Shown here: positions 8,297 through 15,966 of the stretch, one piece after another
How positions within the stretch are numbered: position 1 is the stretch's first letter
Layout of the letters: each line of letters starts with the position of its first letter
Assembly (NCBI GenBank): GCA_963739385.1
Contig: CAVUAI010000047.1
Location: 107,638 to 171,637, forward strand
Length of the DNA: 64,000 nt
Reading direction: 5' to 3'
Origin: VAZQ01 sp963739385
GTDB lineage: Bacteria > Pseudomonadota > Alphaproteobacteria > Rhizobiales > Xanthobacteraceae
Translations under genes and position numbers: made by a program
The notes under the pieces: model-generated
What the model was told of the DNA's origin: nothing
The model's database searches: none
Seen by the model: only the letters and a program-made list of their open reading frames with translations

Positions 8297-9220
8297 ATGC
8301 CGCTGCGCGTCGTGTTCATGGGCACGCCGGACTTCGCGGTGCCGACGCTGGTCGAGATCGTCGGGCGCGGACATGACGTCGTCGCCGTCTACACCCGTGC
8401 GCCCAAGCCCGCCGGCCGCCGCGGGCTTGATCTCACGCCGAGCCCGGTCGAGCGCGAGGCGCGCCGCTTCGGCCTGCCGGTCATCACGCCGGCAACGTTG
8501 CGGACCGCCGATGCGGAAGGCGCCATGCGCGCGCACGGCGCGGACGTGGCGGTGGTCGTCGCCTATGGGCTCATCCTGCCCGCACCGATCCTCGCAGCCT
8601 GTCCGCTCGGTGCATTCAATCTGCATGCGTCGCTGCTGCCGCGCTGGCGCGGCGCGGCGCCGATCAGCCGCGCGATCATGGCGGGCGATGCCGAGACCGG
8701 CGTGATGGTGATGAGGATGGAGGAGGGGCTCGACACCGGGCCGGTCGCCATGGCCGAGCGCGTGCCGATCGCTCCCGACGCCACCGCGGGCGACCTGCAC
8801 GACCGGCTCGCGCGCCTCGGCGCCGACCTCATGGTGCGCGCGCTCGGTGCGCTCGAGCGTGGCTCGCTCGTGCTGACGCCGCAGTCTGCGGACGGCGTCA
8901 CCTACGCCCATAAGATCGCCAAGGACGAAACCCGCATCGACTGGACACGGCCGTGGCGCGAGGTGCACGACCGCCTGCGCGGCCTGTCGCCGTTTCCAGG
9001 CGCCTGGTTCGAGCTCGACGGCACGCGCATCAAGCTGCTGCGCTCCACCAGAGGCGAGGGAACGGGCGTGCCCGGCACCGTGCTCGACAATGAGCTCACC
9101 GTGGCCTGCGGGGAGGGCGCGGTGCGCATCCTCGAATTGCAGCGCGCGGGCCGGCAGGCGATGAAGGGCGACGAGTTCCTGCGCGGCTCGCCGGTCGCGC
9201 CCGGCACGCGGTTGGGTTAG
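8297..9220 (+). CDS. fmt: methionyl-tRNA formyltransferase
   Basis: The product has 307 residues. The N-terminal Rossmann formyltransferase domain begins LRVVFMGTPDFAVPTLVEI and carries the catalytic region FNLHASLLPRWRGAAPISRAI and the downstream MEEGLDTGPV loop. The C-terminal OB-like tRNA-binding domain begins around KDETRIDWTRPWREVHDRLR. The enzyme formylates initiator Met-tRNA using 10-formyl-THF. truA begins 7 bases after the stop, so def-fmt-truA is probably one transcription unit. Confidence 0.97.
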   Translation: MPLRVVFMGTPDFAVPTLVEIVGRGHDVVAVYTRAPKPAGRRGLDLTPSPVEREARRFGLPVITPATLRTADAEGAMRAHGADVAVVVAYGLILPAPILAACPLGAFNLHASLLPRWRGAAPISRAIMAGDAETGVMVMRMEEGLDTGPVAMAERVPIAPDATAGDLHDRLARLGADLMVRALGALERGSLVLTPQSADGVTYAHKIAKDETRIDWTRPWREVHDRLRGLSPFPGAWFELDGTRIKLLRSTRGEGTGVPGTVLDNELTVACGEGAVRILELQRAGRQAMKGDEFLRGSPVAPGTRLG

Positions 9221-9227
9221 GTCCGAG

Positions 9228-9968
9228 ATGCCGCGTTACAAGCTCATCATCGAGTATGACGGCACGCCCTTCGTCGGCTGGCAAATCCAGGACAACGGAC
9301 CGTCGGTGCAAGGCGTGCTCGCCGCCGCGGTCGAAGCGTTCAGCGGAGAGAAGGCGGCGGTGCACGGGGCGGGGCGCACCGACGCCGGGGTGCACGCGCT
9401 CGGCCAGGTCGGCCATGTCGATCTCGCCCGCGATTGGGACGACGACACGGTGCGCGACGCCTTGAACGCGCATCTGCGCCCGCACCCGGTGGCGATCATC
9501 GCTGCCGAGCGGGTGACGGATGCGTTCGATGCGCGCTTCTCCGCCGTCAAGCGTCACTATCTCTATCGCATCGTCAACCGCCGCGCCGATCTCGCGGTCG
9601 AGCGCGGCCGCGCCTGGCGGATCGCCAAGCCGCTCGACTGCGCCGCCATGCAGACGGCGGCGCAGCGCCTCGTGGGACGGCATGATTTCACCACCTTCCG
9701 CAGCGCCGAGTGCCAGGCGAAATCCCCGGTCAAGACGCTCGACCGGCTCGACGTGGATCGCGACGCCGAGCACATCCGGATCGCGGCCTCGGCGCGCTCG
9801 TTCCTGCACAGCCAGGTGCGCTCGATGGTGGGCGCGCTGGCGCTCGTGGGCGAAGGCAAATGGACCGCCGCCGACGTCTCGGCCGCGCTCGACAAGCGCG
9901 ACCGCGCCGCTTGTGCGCCGGTCGCGCCGCCCGACGGCCTCTATTTGACCCGGGTCGACTATGCGTGA
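9228..9968 (+). CDS. truA: tRNA pseudouridine(38-40) synthase
   Basis: The product has 246 residues. It opens PRYKLIIEYDGTPFVGWQIQ and carries the catalytic-Asp motif AGRTDAGVHALGQVGH. HDFTTFRSAECQAKSPVKTL and SFLHSQVRSMVGALALVGEGKW complete the TruA signature. It modifies uridines 38-40 in the tRNA anticodon stem-loop. It is closely linked to fmt (7-base gap). Confidence 0.97.
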   Translation: MPRYKLIIEYDGTPFVGWQIQDNGPSVQGVLAAAVEAFSGEKAAVHGAGRTDAGVHALGQVGHVDLARDWDDDTVRDALNAHLRPHPVAIIAAERVTDAFDARFSAVKRHYLYRIVNRRADLAVERGRAWRIAKPLDCAAMQTAAQRLVGRHDFTTFRSAECQAKSPVKTLDRLDVDRDAEHIRIAASARSFLHSQVRSMVGALALVGEGKWTAADVSAALDKRDRAACAPVAPPDGLYLTRVDYA

Positions 9969-10007
9969 GACACCGCACACGGCAATGCAAGTGAGGAGAA
10001 GCACGGC

Positions 10008-10982
10008 ATGACACGGCGGTTGCTCGTGATTTTGGCCTTGGGCCTGGTCGCCCTGGCGACCTCGGTGCAGGGCCAGACTTTTCCCTCCGGAGCCGTGCGC
10101 ATCATCGTTCCGTTTCCGGCGGGAGGAGCGACCGACGTGCTCGGCCGCGTGCTCAGCGTCCACCTGCAAACTCTGTGGGGACCGCCGGTCGTCTCGGAGT
10201 ATCGCCCCGGCGCTGCCGGCCTGATCGGGACGCGTCAGGTTGCAAGCTCCCCCGCCGACGGCCACACGCTGCTGATGGCATCGACCGGCGCCATTCTCGC
10301 CCTCGCCGGCGACCGCCCCAGCGGCGCCGCGTTCGATATCGCGCGCGAGCTTGCGCCGATTTCGCTCGTTGCCGCGCCGCCCTACATCCTGGTGGTCAAT
10401 CCGTCGGTGCCGGTGAAGACCGCCGCCGAGTTGATCGCCTATGCCAGGCAGAATCCCGGCAAGGTTTCGTTCGGCTCGTCGGGCGTGGGCTCGGCCTCGC
10501 ATCTATCCGGCGCGCTGTTCCAGCAGATGGCGGGCATCGACCTGCTGCATGTGCCCTATCGCGGCACCGGACCGGCCGTCACCGATCTCCTGGGTGGACG
10601 CATCGACCTCATGTTCTCGCCGGCGCTCACCGTCACGCCGCACATCGCCGCCGGCACGCTGCGCGTGATCGGCACCACGGGCTCGGCGCGCTCGGCGCTG
10701 TTTCCGGATTTCCCGACGGTGGCCGAGAGCGGGCTTCCCGGTTATTCCTCGCTCGGCTGGTTCGGCTTGTTCGCGCCGGCGGCGACGCCACGCGACGTGG
10801 TGGCGAAGATCAGCGCCGATACCAAAACGGTGCTCACGCTGCCCGACGCCCGGCAGCGGCTGGCGGAGCAGGGCGCCGAGCCCGAGCCGAGCAGCCCCGA
10901 GGCCTTCGCCGCCTTCGTCAATTCCGACATCGCCAAGTGGCTCGATCTCGCGGCCAAGGCCGGCATCAAGCTCACGCCGTAG
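10008..10982 (+). CDS. Bug-family tripartite tricarboxylate transporter binding protein
   Basis: The product has 324 residues, with signal peptide MTRRLLVILALGLVALATSVQG and mature start QTFPSGAVRIIVPFPAGGATD. The Bug hallmarks EYRPGAAGLIGTRQVASSPADGHT, ELIAYARQNPGKVSFGSSGVGS and LLHVPYRGTGPAVTDLLGG are visible. The start has a GAGGAG sequence upstream. It is a periplasmic receptor of unknown ligand with no linked membrane components. It is distinct from the copies at 5.2 and 19.3 kb. Confidence 0.92.
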   Translation: MTRRLLVILALGLVALATSVQGQTFPSGAVRIIVPFPAGGATDVLGRVLSVHLQTLWGPPVVSEYRPGAAGLIGTRQVASSPADGHTLLMASTGAILALAGDRPSGAAFDIARELAPISLVAAPPYILVVNPSVPVKTAAELIAYARQNPGKVSFGSSGVGSASHLSGALFQQMAGIDLLHVPYRGTGPAVTDLLGGRIDLMFSPALTVTPHIAAGTLRVIGTTGSARSALFPDFPTVAESGLPGYSSLGWFGLFAPAATPRDVVAKISADTKTVLTLPDARQRLAEQGAEPEPSSPEAFAAFVNSDIAKWLDLAAKAGIKLTP

Positions 10983-11014
10983 CAGCGGCGGCCGAAAAGC
11001 TCGCAGCGCCATAC

Positions 11015-11075
11015 ATTTCAACGTTCATCGAATTAATCCTTGACGTGCGACCATTAATTCAATAGTCGTTGAAAT
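11015..11075 (+). promoter_or_regulatory. double dyad operator and promoter of the ars operon
   Basis: Two 19-base arms, ATTTCAACGTTCATCGAAT (11015-11033) and ATTCAATAGTCGTTGAAAT (11057-11075), are near inverted copies of each other. Each arm is itself an ArsR-like dyad of the type TTCAA-N6-TTGAA or TCGAA. A possible -35 box TTGACG (11040-11045) lies between the arms, so bound ArsR would cover the core promoter. The right arm touches the arsR start codon. Autoregulation by arsR is inferred. Confidence 0.75.
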
Positions 11076-11429
11076 ATGGAAAAGACCGATGCGGTCGCGG
11101 CGCTTGCTGCGCTGGCGCAGGACAACCGGCTCGACGTTTTCCGCCTGCTGGTGCAGGCCGGTCCGGAAGGAATACCGGCCGGCGAGATCGCGAAGGCGCT
11201 CAAGCTCGCGCCCAACACCCTCACCTTTCATTTCGACCGCCTGCGGGCGGCAGGACTGGTCACCGTGCGCAGGAACGGCCGCTCGATGATCTACGCGGCG
11301 CGGTTCGAGGCGATGAATGCGCTGCTCGGCTTCCTGACCGAGAACTGCTGCCAGGGCGCGGCCGAGGCATGCGCGCCGGTGGTCTGCAAACCGGCACGGA
11401 CGAAGCGCGCAAAGATGCCGACGGCTTGA
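11076..11429 (+). CDS. arsR: ArsR-family arsenic-responsive repressor
   Basis: The product has 117 residues and a winged-helix fold (ALAQDNRLDVFRLLVQAGPEG, then recognition-helix region LKLAPNTLTFHFDRLRAAGL). The usual helix-3 CVC metal site is absent. Cys91, Cys92, Cys99 and Cys104 sit at the C-terminus in TENCCQGAAEACAPVVC. This resembles the three-cysteine As(III) site of Acidithiobacillus ferrooxidans ArsR (CC plus a third Cys six positions on). It probably represses its own operon through the overlapping dyads. arsI starts 14 bases downstream. Confidence 0.92.
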   Translation: MEKTDAVAALAALAQDNRLDVFRLLVQAGPEGIPAGEIAKALKLAPNTLTFHFDRLRAAGLVTVRRNGRSMIYAARFEAMNALLGFLTENCCQGAAEACAPVVCKPARTKRAKMPTA

Positions 11430-11443
11430 GAAGGAGCAGCACC

Positions 11444-11926
11444 ATGAAACGCATGCATGTTCACGTCGCGGTCGCGGACATTCCGCACGCGGTCGAGTTT
11501 TACGCGGCGATGTTCGCCGCGCGGCCGGTCGTGGTGAAGCCCGATTACGCCAAGTGGATGCTGGAGGATCCGCGGGTGAATTTTGCGATCTCGACGCGCG
11601 GCAAACAGCCGGGACTCGATCATCTCGGTATCCAGGTCGAGACGCAGGACGAGTTGCAGGAGGCGTATGTCCGCCTGCACAGCGCCGGCGGCGATGTCAT
11701 CGAGCAGGGACAGACGTCCTGCTGCTACGCGAAGTCGGAAAAGGCATGGATCGAGGATCCGGCAGGGATCTCGTGGGAAACCTTCCGCACCACCGGCGAG
11801 AGCACCGACTACGGCGATGGCAGCGGAGAGCGGCAGGCACGCGTGGCGCATGCAAAGGGATGCTGCGCCCCGCAATCCGCGGCGCCGCCCGCGCCTGAAA
11901 GCACCCCAGCCTGCTGCGCGGCGTAG
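11444..11926 (+). CDS. arsI: ArsI-like organoarsenical C-As lyase (VOC fold)
   Basis: The product has 160 residues and is a vicinal-oxygen-chelate dioxygenase-type protein. Metal ligands expected for ArsI are in place: His5 (or His7), His60 in LDHLG and Glu112 in WETF. The vicinal thiol pair Cys93-Cys94 in TSCCYAKSEKAW matches the trivalent organoarsenical site. ArsI cleaves the carbon-arsenic bond of MAs(III) and trivalent aromatic arsenicals, releasing As(III). Unusually, the C-terminal tail adds two more CC pairs (GCCAPQ and ACCAA). The start at ATG 11444 follows AAGGAG. Many such genes are annotated as glyoxalase or cadmium-induced protein. Confidence 0.88.
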   Translation: MKRMHVHVAVADIPHAVEFYAAMFAARPVVVKPDYAKWMLEDPRVNFAISTRGKQPGLDHLGIQVETQDELQEAYVRLHSAGGDVIEQGQTSCCYAKSEKAWIEDPAGISWETFRTTGESTDYGDGSGERQARVAHAKGCCAPQSAAPPAPESTPACCAA

Positions 11927-11934
11927 CGACGAAC

Positions 11935-12462
11935 ATGGCCGGGCGTCCCTACAGCGTGTTGTTTCTCTGCACCGGCAATTCGGCGCGCTCGATCATGGCC
12001 GAGGCCATTCTGCAGAGGCTCGGGCAGGGAACGTTCACCGCCTACAGTGCTGGAAGCCAACCGACGGGATCGGTCAATCCGCACACCATCCAGCTCTTGC
12101 AAAATCTCGACTACGATACGTCGCGGTTTCGCTCGAAGTCGTGGAACGAGTTCGCCCGCCCGGGCGCGCCTCTGCTCGATTTCGCTTTCACCGTCTGTGA
12201 CAATGCGGCGGGCGAAACATGTCCGGTCTGGCCCGGCCAGCCGATGACAGCGCATTGGGGCATCCCCGATCCGGCCACGGTCCAGGGCTCGCAGGCTGAA
12301 ATCGCCCTGGCGTTCAAGGATGCCTACCGCATGCTCCACCAGCGCATCGCGATCTTCGTGGCGCTGCCGCTTCGCAGCCTCGATCAACTCAGCCTGCAAC
12401 AGCGGCTCAGGGAGATCGGGCGGATGGACGCCGCTGCCGCAAAGGCCAAAGAGCCGGGCTGA
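11935..12462 (+). CDS. arsC: arsenate reductase, low-molecular-weight phosphatase type
   Basis: The product has 175 residues. The P-loop is VLFLCTGNSARS with Cys12 as nucleophile. Cys88 and Cys95 in CDNAAGETCPVWPG form the redox relay of thioredoxin-coupled ArsC (compare Cys10/82/89 of S. aureus ArsC), and a DPA motif near residue 112 supplies the general acid. It reduces As(V) to As(III). The gene lies 8 bases after arsI, and its TGA shares one base with the aqpS ATG. Confidence 0.93.
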   Translation: MAGRPYSVLFLCTGNSARSIMAEAILQRLGQGTFTAYSAGSQPTGSVNPHTIQLLQNLDYDTSRFRSKSWNEFARPGAPLLDFAFTVCDNAAGETCPVWPGQPMTAHWGIPDPATVQGSQAEIALAFKDAYRMLHQRIAIFVALPLRSLDQLSLQQRLREIGRMDAAAAKAKEPG

Positions 12463-13130
12463 TGCCGTCGCTGGCGCAACGCGCGTTCTCGGAATGGCTG
12501 GGGACCGCCTTTCTGCTCGCCGCCGTCGTCGGCTCCGGAATCATGGCGCAGCAACTCGCGGGCGGCAACGCAGCGCTTGCGCTCCTGTGCAATACATTGC
12601 CGACCGGAGCGATCCTCGCCGTCCTCATCCTGGTGTTCCGCCCGCTCTCCGGCGCGCACTTCAACCCAGCGGTCAGTGTCGCCTTCGCCTTGCGCGGCGC
12701 GATGCCATGGTCGACGGTTGCCGTTTTCATCGCTGCACAAATGCTGGGCGCTGTCGCCGGTGTGTGGGCGGCGCACCTGATGTTCGACCTGCCGCTCTGG
12801 CAAGTCTCCCTTACGACCCGCGTCGGCCCGGGCCAATGGCTGGCCGAGGCCATCGCGACCTTCGGGCTCGTGCTCACGATCCTGGGCTGCGTAGCGCGCG
12901 CGTCCGCGTCCGTGCCTTATGCGGTCGGCCTCTACATCACCTCGGCTTACTGGTTCACGGCGTCGACGTCGTTCGCCAATCCCGCGGTGACGCTCGCGCG
13001 CTCGCTGTCCGACACGTTTGCCGGGATTGCGCCGGCGGGAGTGGCGGCCTTCGTCGTGTCGCAGCTCGCGGGAATGTTTGCCGCGGTCATGCTCAGTCGC
13101 TGGCTCTGGCGCGAGCGCATCAAAGCTTAG
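12462..13130 (+). CDS. aqpS: aquaglyceroporin of the arsenic operon (AqpS-like)
   Basis: The product has 222 residues, six membrane segments and the two pore half-helices HFNPAVS and FANPAVT, both with intact NPA. It overlaps the arsC stop by one base, indicating translational coupling. In Sinorhizobium meliloti an ars-linked aquaglyceroporin (AqpS) lets As(III) leave the cell after ArsC reduction, in place of ArsB or Acr3. The same role is inferred here because no pump gene is in the window. Glycerol or water transport is the alternative. Confidence 0.88.
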   Translation: MPSLAQRAFSEWLGTAFLLAAVVGSGIMAQQLAGGNAALALLCNTLPTGAILAVLILVFRPLSGAHFNPAVSVAFALRGAMPWSTVAVFIAAQMLGAVAGVWAAHLMFDLPLWQVSLTTRVGPGQWLAEAIATFGLVLTILGCVARASASVPYAVGLYITSAYWFTASTSFANPAVTLARSLSDTFAGIAPAGVAAFVVSQLAGMFAAVMLSRWLWRERIKA

Positions 13131-13221
13131 GCCGAAAGCGACTGAGATAGAGCACGCGTTTCCCGAGCGCCCCACCAGACGAGTTTTGGGGTTGCGCTCG
13201 CTGCTGCGCGGAAAACGAGTG

Positions 13222-14388
13222 TCAGCTGAAATATCGCTCGAGGATCGCGCGATAGACCGCCGTCAAGGTCGTGAGGTCGGCGACGGCGGTATGCTCGTCG
13301 ACCTGGTGCATGGTCTGCCCGACCAGGCCGAATTCGAGCACCGGGCAGTAGTCCTTGATGAAGCGCGCATCCGAGGTGCCGCCGGTGGTCGAAAGCTTCG
13401 GCTCGCTTCCGGTCACCGTCTTGATCGCCCCCGACACGAGATCGACGAAAGGGCCGGGCTCGGTCACGAACACGTCGGCGTTCGAGGGCTCCCACTCGAT
13501 ATGCCAGCGCACGCGTCCCGCCGCCGCCTCGGCGGCGTTTCGCTCGATCAGCATCTTGAGCGAAACCTGGCTGTGGCAGTCGTTGAAGCGGATGTTGAAG
13601 CGCGCCCGCGCCTCGCCGGGAATGAGGTTGACGACCGGGTTGCCGATGTCGATCGAGGTGAATTCGAGATTGGACGGCGTGAAATGCGCGCTGCCGCGAT
13701 CGAGCGGTGCGGCCATCAGCGCGCTCATCAGGGTGACCAGCCCGCGCACCGGGTTGTCCGCCCGCTCCGGATAGGCGACGTGACCCTGCTTGCCGGTGAC
13801 GACGAGCGTGCCGTTGAGCGATCCGCGCCGCCCCACCTTGATGGTGTCGCCGATGGCGGCGGCATTGCTTGGTTCGCCCAGGATGCAGTGATCGAAGGTT
13901 TCGCCGCGTTCGGCCGCCCATCGCAGCAGCTTCACCGTGCCGTTGACCGCGATGCTTTCCTCGTCCCCCGTGATCAGGAACGAGATCGAGCCCCTGGGCT
14001 TGCCGCCGCGCGCCGCGAGGTGGTCGCGCACCGCCGCCAGAGCGCAGGCGATCGAACCCTTCATGTCGACGGCGCCGCGGCCGAAGAGCGTGCCGCTGGC
14101 GATCTCGCCGGCGAACGGCGGATGCGTCCACTTCGCCTCATCGCCCGGCGGCACCACGTCGGTGTGGCCGGCGAAGACCAGATGCGGCGCGGCGTTGCCG
14201 ATGCGGGCATAGAGATTCTCGACTGGTGCCGTGCCGGGCTCGGCAAACGTGACGCGGTGGACCTCGAAGCCCGCGGCCTTCAGCACGCCCTCGATCAGCG
14301 CGAGGGCGCCGCCTTCGGCCGGCGTGACCGACGGGCAGCGCAACAGATCGCGGGCCAGCGCGACCGGATCGGCGGGGGACGGGCTCAT
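13222..14388 (-). CDS. dapE: succinyl-diaminopimelate desuccinylase
   Basis: The product has 388 residues and is a dinuclear zinc M20 amidohydrolase of the lysine/peptidoglycan pathway. Zinc ligands and catalytic residues are visible in FAGHTDVVPPGD, GRGAVDMKGS, LITGDEESIAVNG, ILGEPSNA and VGQTMHQVDEH. The dimerisation insert follows RRGSLNGTLVVTGKQGHVAYPE. dapD lies 1.6 kb away on the same strand. Confidence 0.96.
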   Translation of the reverse strand: MSPSPADPVALARDLLRCPSVTPAEGGALALIEGVLKAAGFEVHRVTFAEPGTAPVENLYARIGNAAPHLVFAGHTDVVPPGDEAKWTHPPFAGEIASGTLFGRGAVDMKGSIACALAAVRDHLAARGGKPRGSISFLITGDEESIAVNGTVKLLRWAAERGETFDHCILGEPSNAAAIGDTIKVGRRGSLNGTLVVTGKQGHVAYPERADNPVRGLVTLMSALMAAPLDRGSAHFTPSNLEFTSIDIGNPVVNLIPGEARARFNIRFNDCHSQVSLKMLIERNAAEAAAGRVRWHIEWEPSNADVFVTEPGPFVDLVSGAIKTVTGSEPKLSTTGGTSDARFIKDYCPVLEFGLVGQTMHQVDEHTAVADLTTLTAVYRAILERYFS

Positions 14389-14502
14389 GGCCGCGGCTTT
14401 ACCCGGCGGCCGGCGATCGCGTCAATGTCGAAAAAAGCCGTGCGCAAAGGGAGGCGACCTTCGGCTGCGCTGATGTGGTTGCACGGGCGCGAATCGTCGT
14501 AC

Positions 14503-15006
14503 ATGCCTCACATGGCCCGCAAGAGAACTTTCCGCATCGGCCGTTCCCGCACGGGCCTAGGCCTGTTTGCGACCGCGCCGATCAAGAAGAAAACCTTCAT
14601 CGTCGAATACAAAGGCCGCAAGCTCACGACCGAGCAGGCCGACAAGCTCGAGGCGCGCGGCAACCGCTATCTCTACGAGATCAACAGCCGCTGGACCATC
14701 GACGGAACGGGCCGAAGGAACCTGGGCCGTTACGCCAATCATTCATGCCGGCCGAATGCCGAGGCTCACACGATCGGGCACAAGGTCATCATACGCGCCA
14801 TCAAGAACATCAGGATCGGCGACGAGATCACCTACGACTACGGCCGCGATTACCTGACCAATGTCATTACCCGGCGTGGCTGCAAATGCGACAAGTGCCG
14901 GCAGAAACGGGCCGATGCGCGCGCGCAGGCCCGCGCCAGGAACCGGCGCGCCAAGGCCCGGCTAGCCAAGGCCCGGCGCACCAAGACGCAAATGTCGCGG
15001 CGCTAG
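14503..15006 (+). CDS. SET-domain protein with basic C-terminal tail
   Basis: The product has about 167 residues from ATG 14503; ATG 14473, 14425 or 14512 are possible and no start has a clear Shine-Dalgarno. The SET fold shows SRTGLGLFATAPIKKKTFIVEYKG, the pseudoknot RYANHSCRPNAEAH and EITYDYGRDY. It is followed by a post-SET-like GCKCDKC. The last 40 residues are strongly basic (RADARAQARARNRRAKARLAKARR). SET proteins are lysine methyltransferases; the bacterial target here is unknown. The stop overlaps that of the convergent DUF805 gene by 3 bases. Confidence 0.85.
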   Translation: MPHMARKRTFRIGRSRTGLGLFATAPIKKKTFIVEYKGRKLTTEQADKLEARGNRYLYEINSRWTIDGTGRRNLGRYANHSCRPNAEAHTIGHKVIIRAIKNIRIGDEITYDYGRDYLTNVITRRGCKCDKCRQKRADARAQARARNRRAKARLAKARRTKTQMSRR

Positions 15007-15440
15007 AGCTTCGGAGCGAGCGGATCGGGACCAAACCGGTTGGGTCCGACCGTGCCGCGCAGGCAACCCAGCTCGACGAAGGCCCAGACCGTGATGGCGA
15101 AGCTGACGGCATGGAGTATCAATCCAGGCCATTCCATCTGGTCGGCGGCCGAGCTCAGGATTCCTGGCACGAGATAGAACAACAGCAGCCACCATGCCGA
15201 CTTGTCGCGATCGTGGAGGCGCTTCGCGCCGATCGCGAGGCCGACCCAGAGGAGCGGGATGTAGAGAATGACGAGCAGCGCAAACGTCGTGCCGGCGAAC
15301 ACGAACTCATGCTCTCGCATCATGATCAAGGCCACCGAGAGCAACAGGATGACGATCACCAGGGCGGCGAGGGCCGTCATCCAATAGGGCTTCCGGTTCA
15401 ATCGGCCTTGGAACGAGAACAGCAATTGGGTCATCGACAT
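15003..15440 (-). CDS. DUF805 family inner-membrane protein
   Basis: The product has 145 residues with four hydrophobic segments. It opens MTQLLFSFQGRLNRKPYW, the DUF805 signature, and carries AIGAKRLHDRDKSAWWLLL. It is a predicted integral membrane protein of unknown function. It is the last gene of the minus-strand run from the POT transporter. Its end shares bases with the convergent SET gene. Confidence 0.9.
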   Translation of the reverse strand: MSMTQLLFSFQGRLNRKPYWMTALAALVIVILLLSVALIMMREHEFVFAGTTFALLVILYIPLLWVGLAIGAKRLHDRDKSAWWLLLFYLVPGILSSAADQMEWPGLILHAVSFAITVWAFVELGCLRGTVGPNRFGPDPLAPKL

Positions 15441-15530
15441 CGCTTCGTCCCTCTCAGGGATGTTAAATCATGTGGCCTTACTCTGCGACCAGCCGTGGCG
15501 GCGCCGGAACCTTCATCCGTTCGCGGCCCC

Positions 15531-15581
15531 GGAGCATGATCCCGAAAAGTGGGCACCGGTTTTCGGAAAAGATCATGCTCC
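15531..15581. repeat. 51-base palindromic repeat
   Basis: GGAGCATGATCCCGAAAA at the left pairs with TTTTCGGAAAAGATCATGCTCC at the right around a GTGGGCACCGG centre. This GGAGCATGATC...GATCATGCTCC hairpin is one of the commonest short intergenic repeats of Rhizobiales chromosomes. It lies between DUF805 and the TM2 gene and may form a stable hairpin in the transcript. Confidence 0.85.
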
Positions 15582-15592
15582 AGCAACAAGCT

Positions 15593-15913
15593 CTAGGCGC
15601 CGAGCTGCGCCAACAGAAGGTTGTTCTGATTGCGCACCCAGCCCGGGATCAGGAAGGCATCGACCAGCACCCAGATGACCGTGATCACCATGCCCACCAG
15701 CGTGAGCGTCAGGATGAGCTGTGCGACCGCCACGCCGGTGCGCTTGAGGTAGAAATTGTGGCCGCCGAAAAGTCCCAGGAAGAACCAGAGGATGTAGGCA
15801 ACCAATGCGCTCTTCTTGTTGGCTTCGAACAGCATCAGCGCGCGAGTGTCGGGTGACAGCGCGCTGTGCTGTGCAATGCCCGGTGTGCCGCTGGTGGGAA
15901 GCGAGGCTTGCAT
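15593..15913 (-). CDS. TM2-domain membrane protein
   Basis: The product has 106 residues. After a polar N-terminus comes KKSALVAYILWFFLGLFGGHNFYLKRTGVA and then VGMVITVIWVLVDAFLIPGWV. This is the TM2 pattern of two membrane helices with a short GxHxFYL turn. The function of bacterial TM2 proteins is unknown. The start at ATG 15913 has an AGGAGAGGGTC-like ribosome site. It is downstream of dapD on the same strand. Confidence 0.9.
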   Translation of the reverse strand: MQASLPTSGTPGIAQHSALSPDTRALMLFEANKKSALVAYILWFFLGLFGGHNFYLKRTGVAVAQLILTLTLVGMVITVIWVLVDAFLIPGWVRNQNNLLLAQLGA

Positions 15914-15966
15914 GACCCTCTCCTTGTTCTCGGCCGATCGCGGTGGGGGACGATGTACCGGTCGCC

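Noticed and set aside
13018..15006. 662-residue plus-strand frame ending in the SET domain
   Set aside because: The part before 14425 is antisense to dapE and has no similarity; only the SET portion is accepted.
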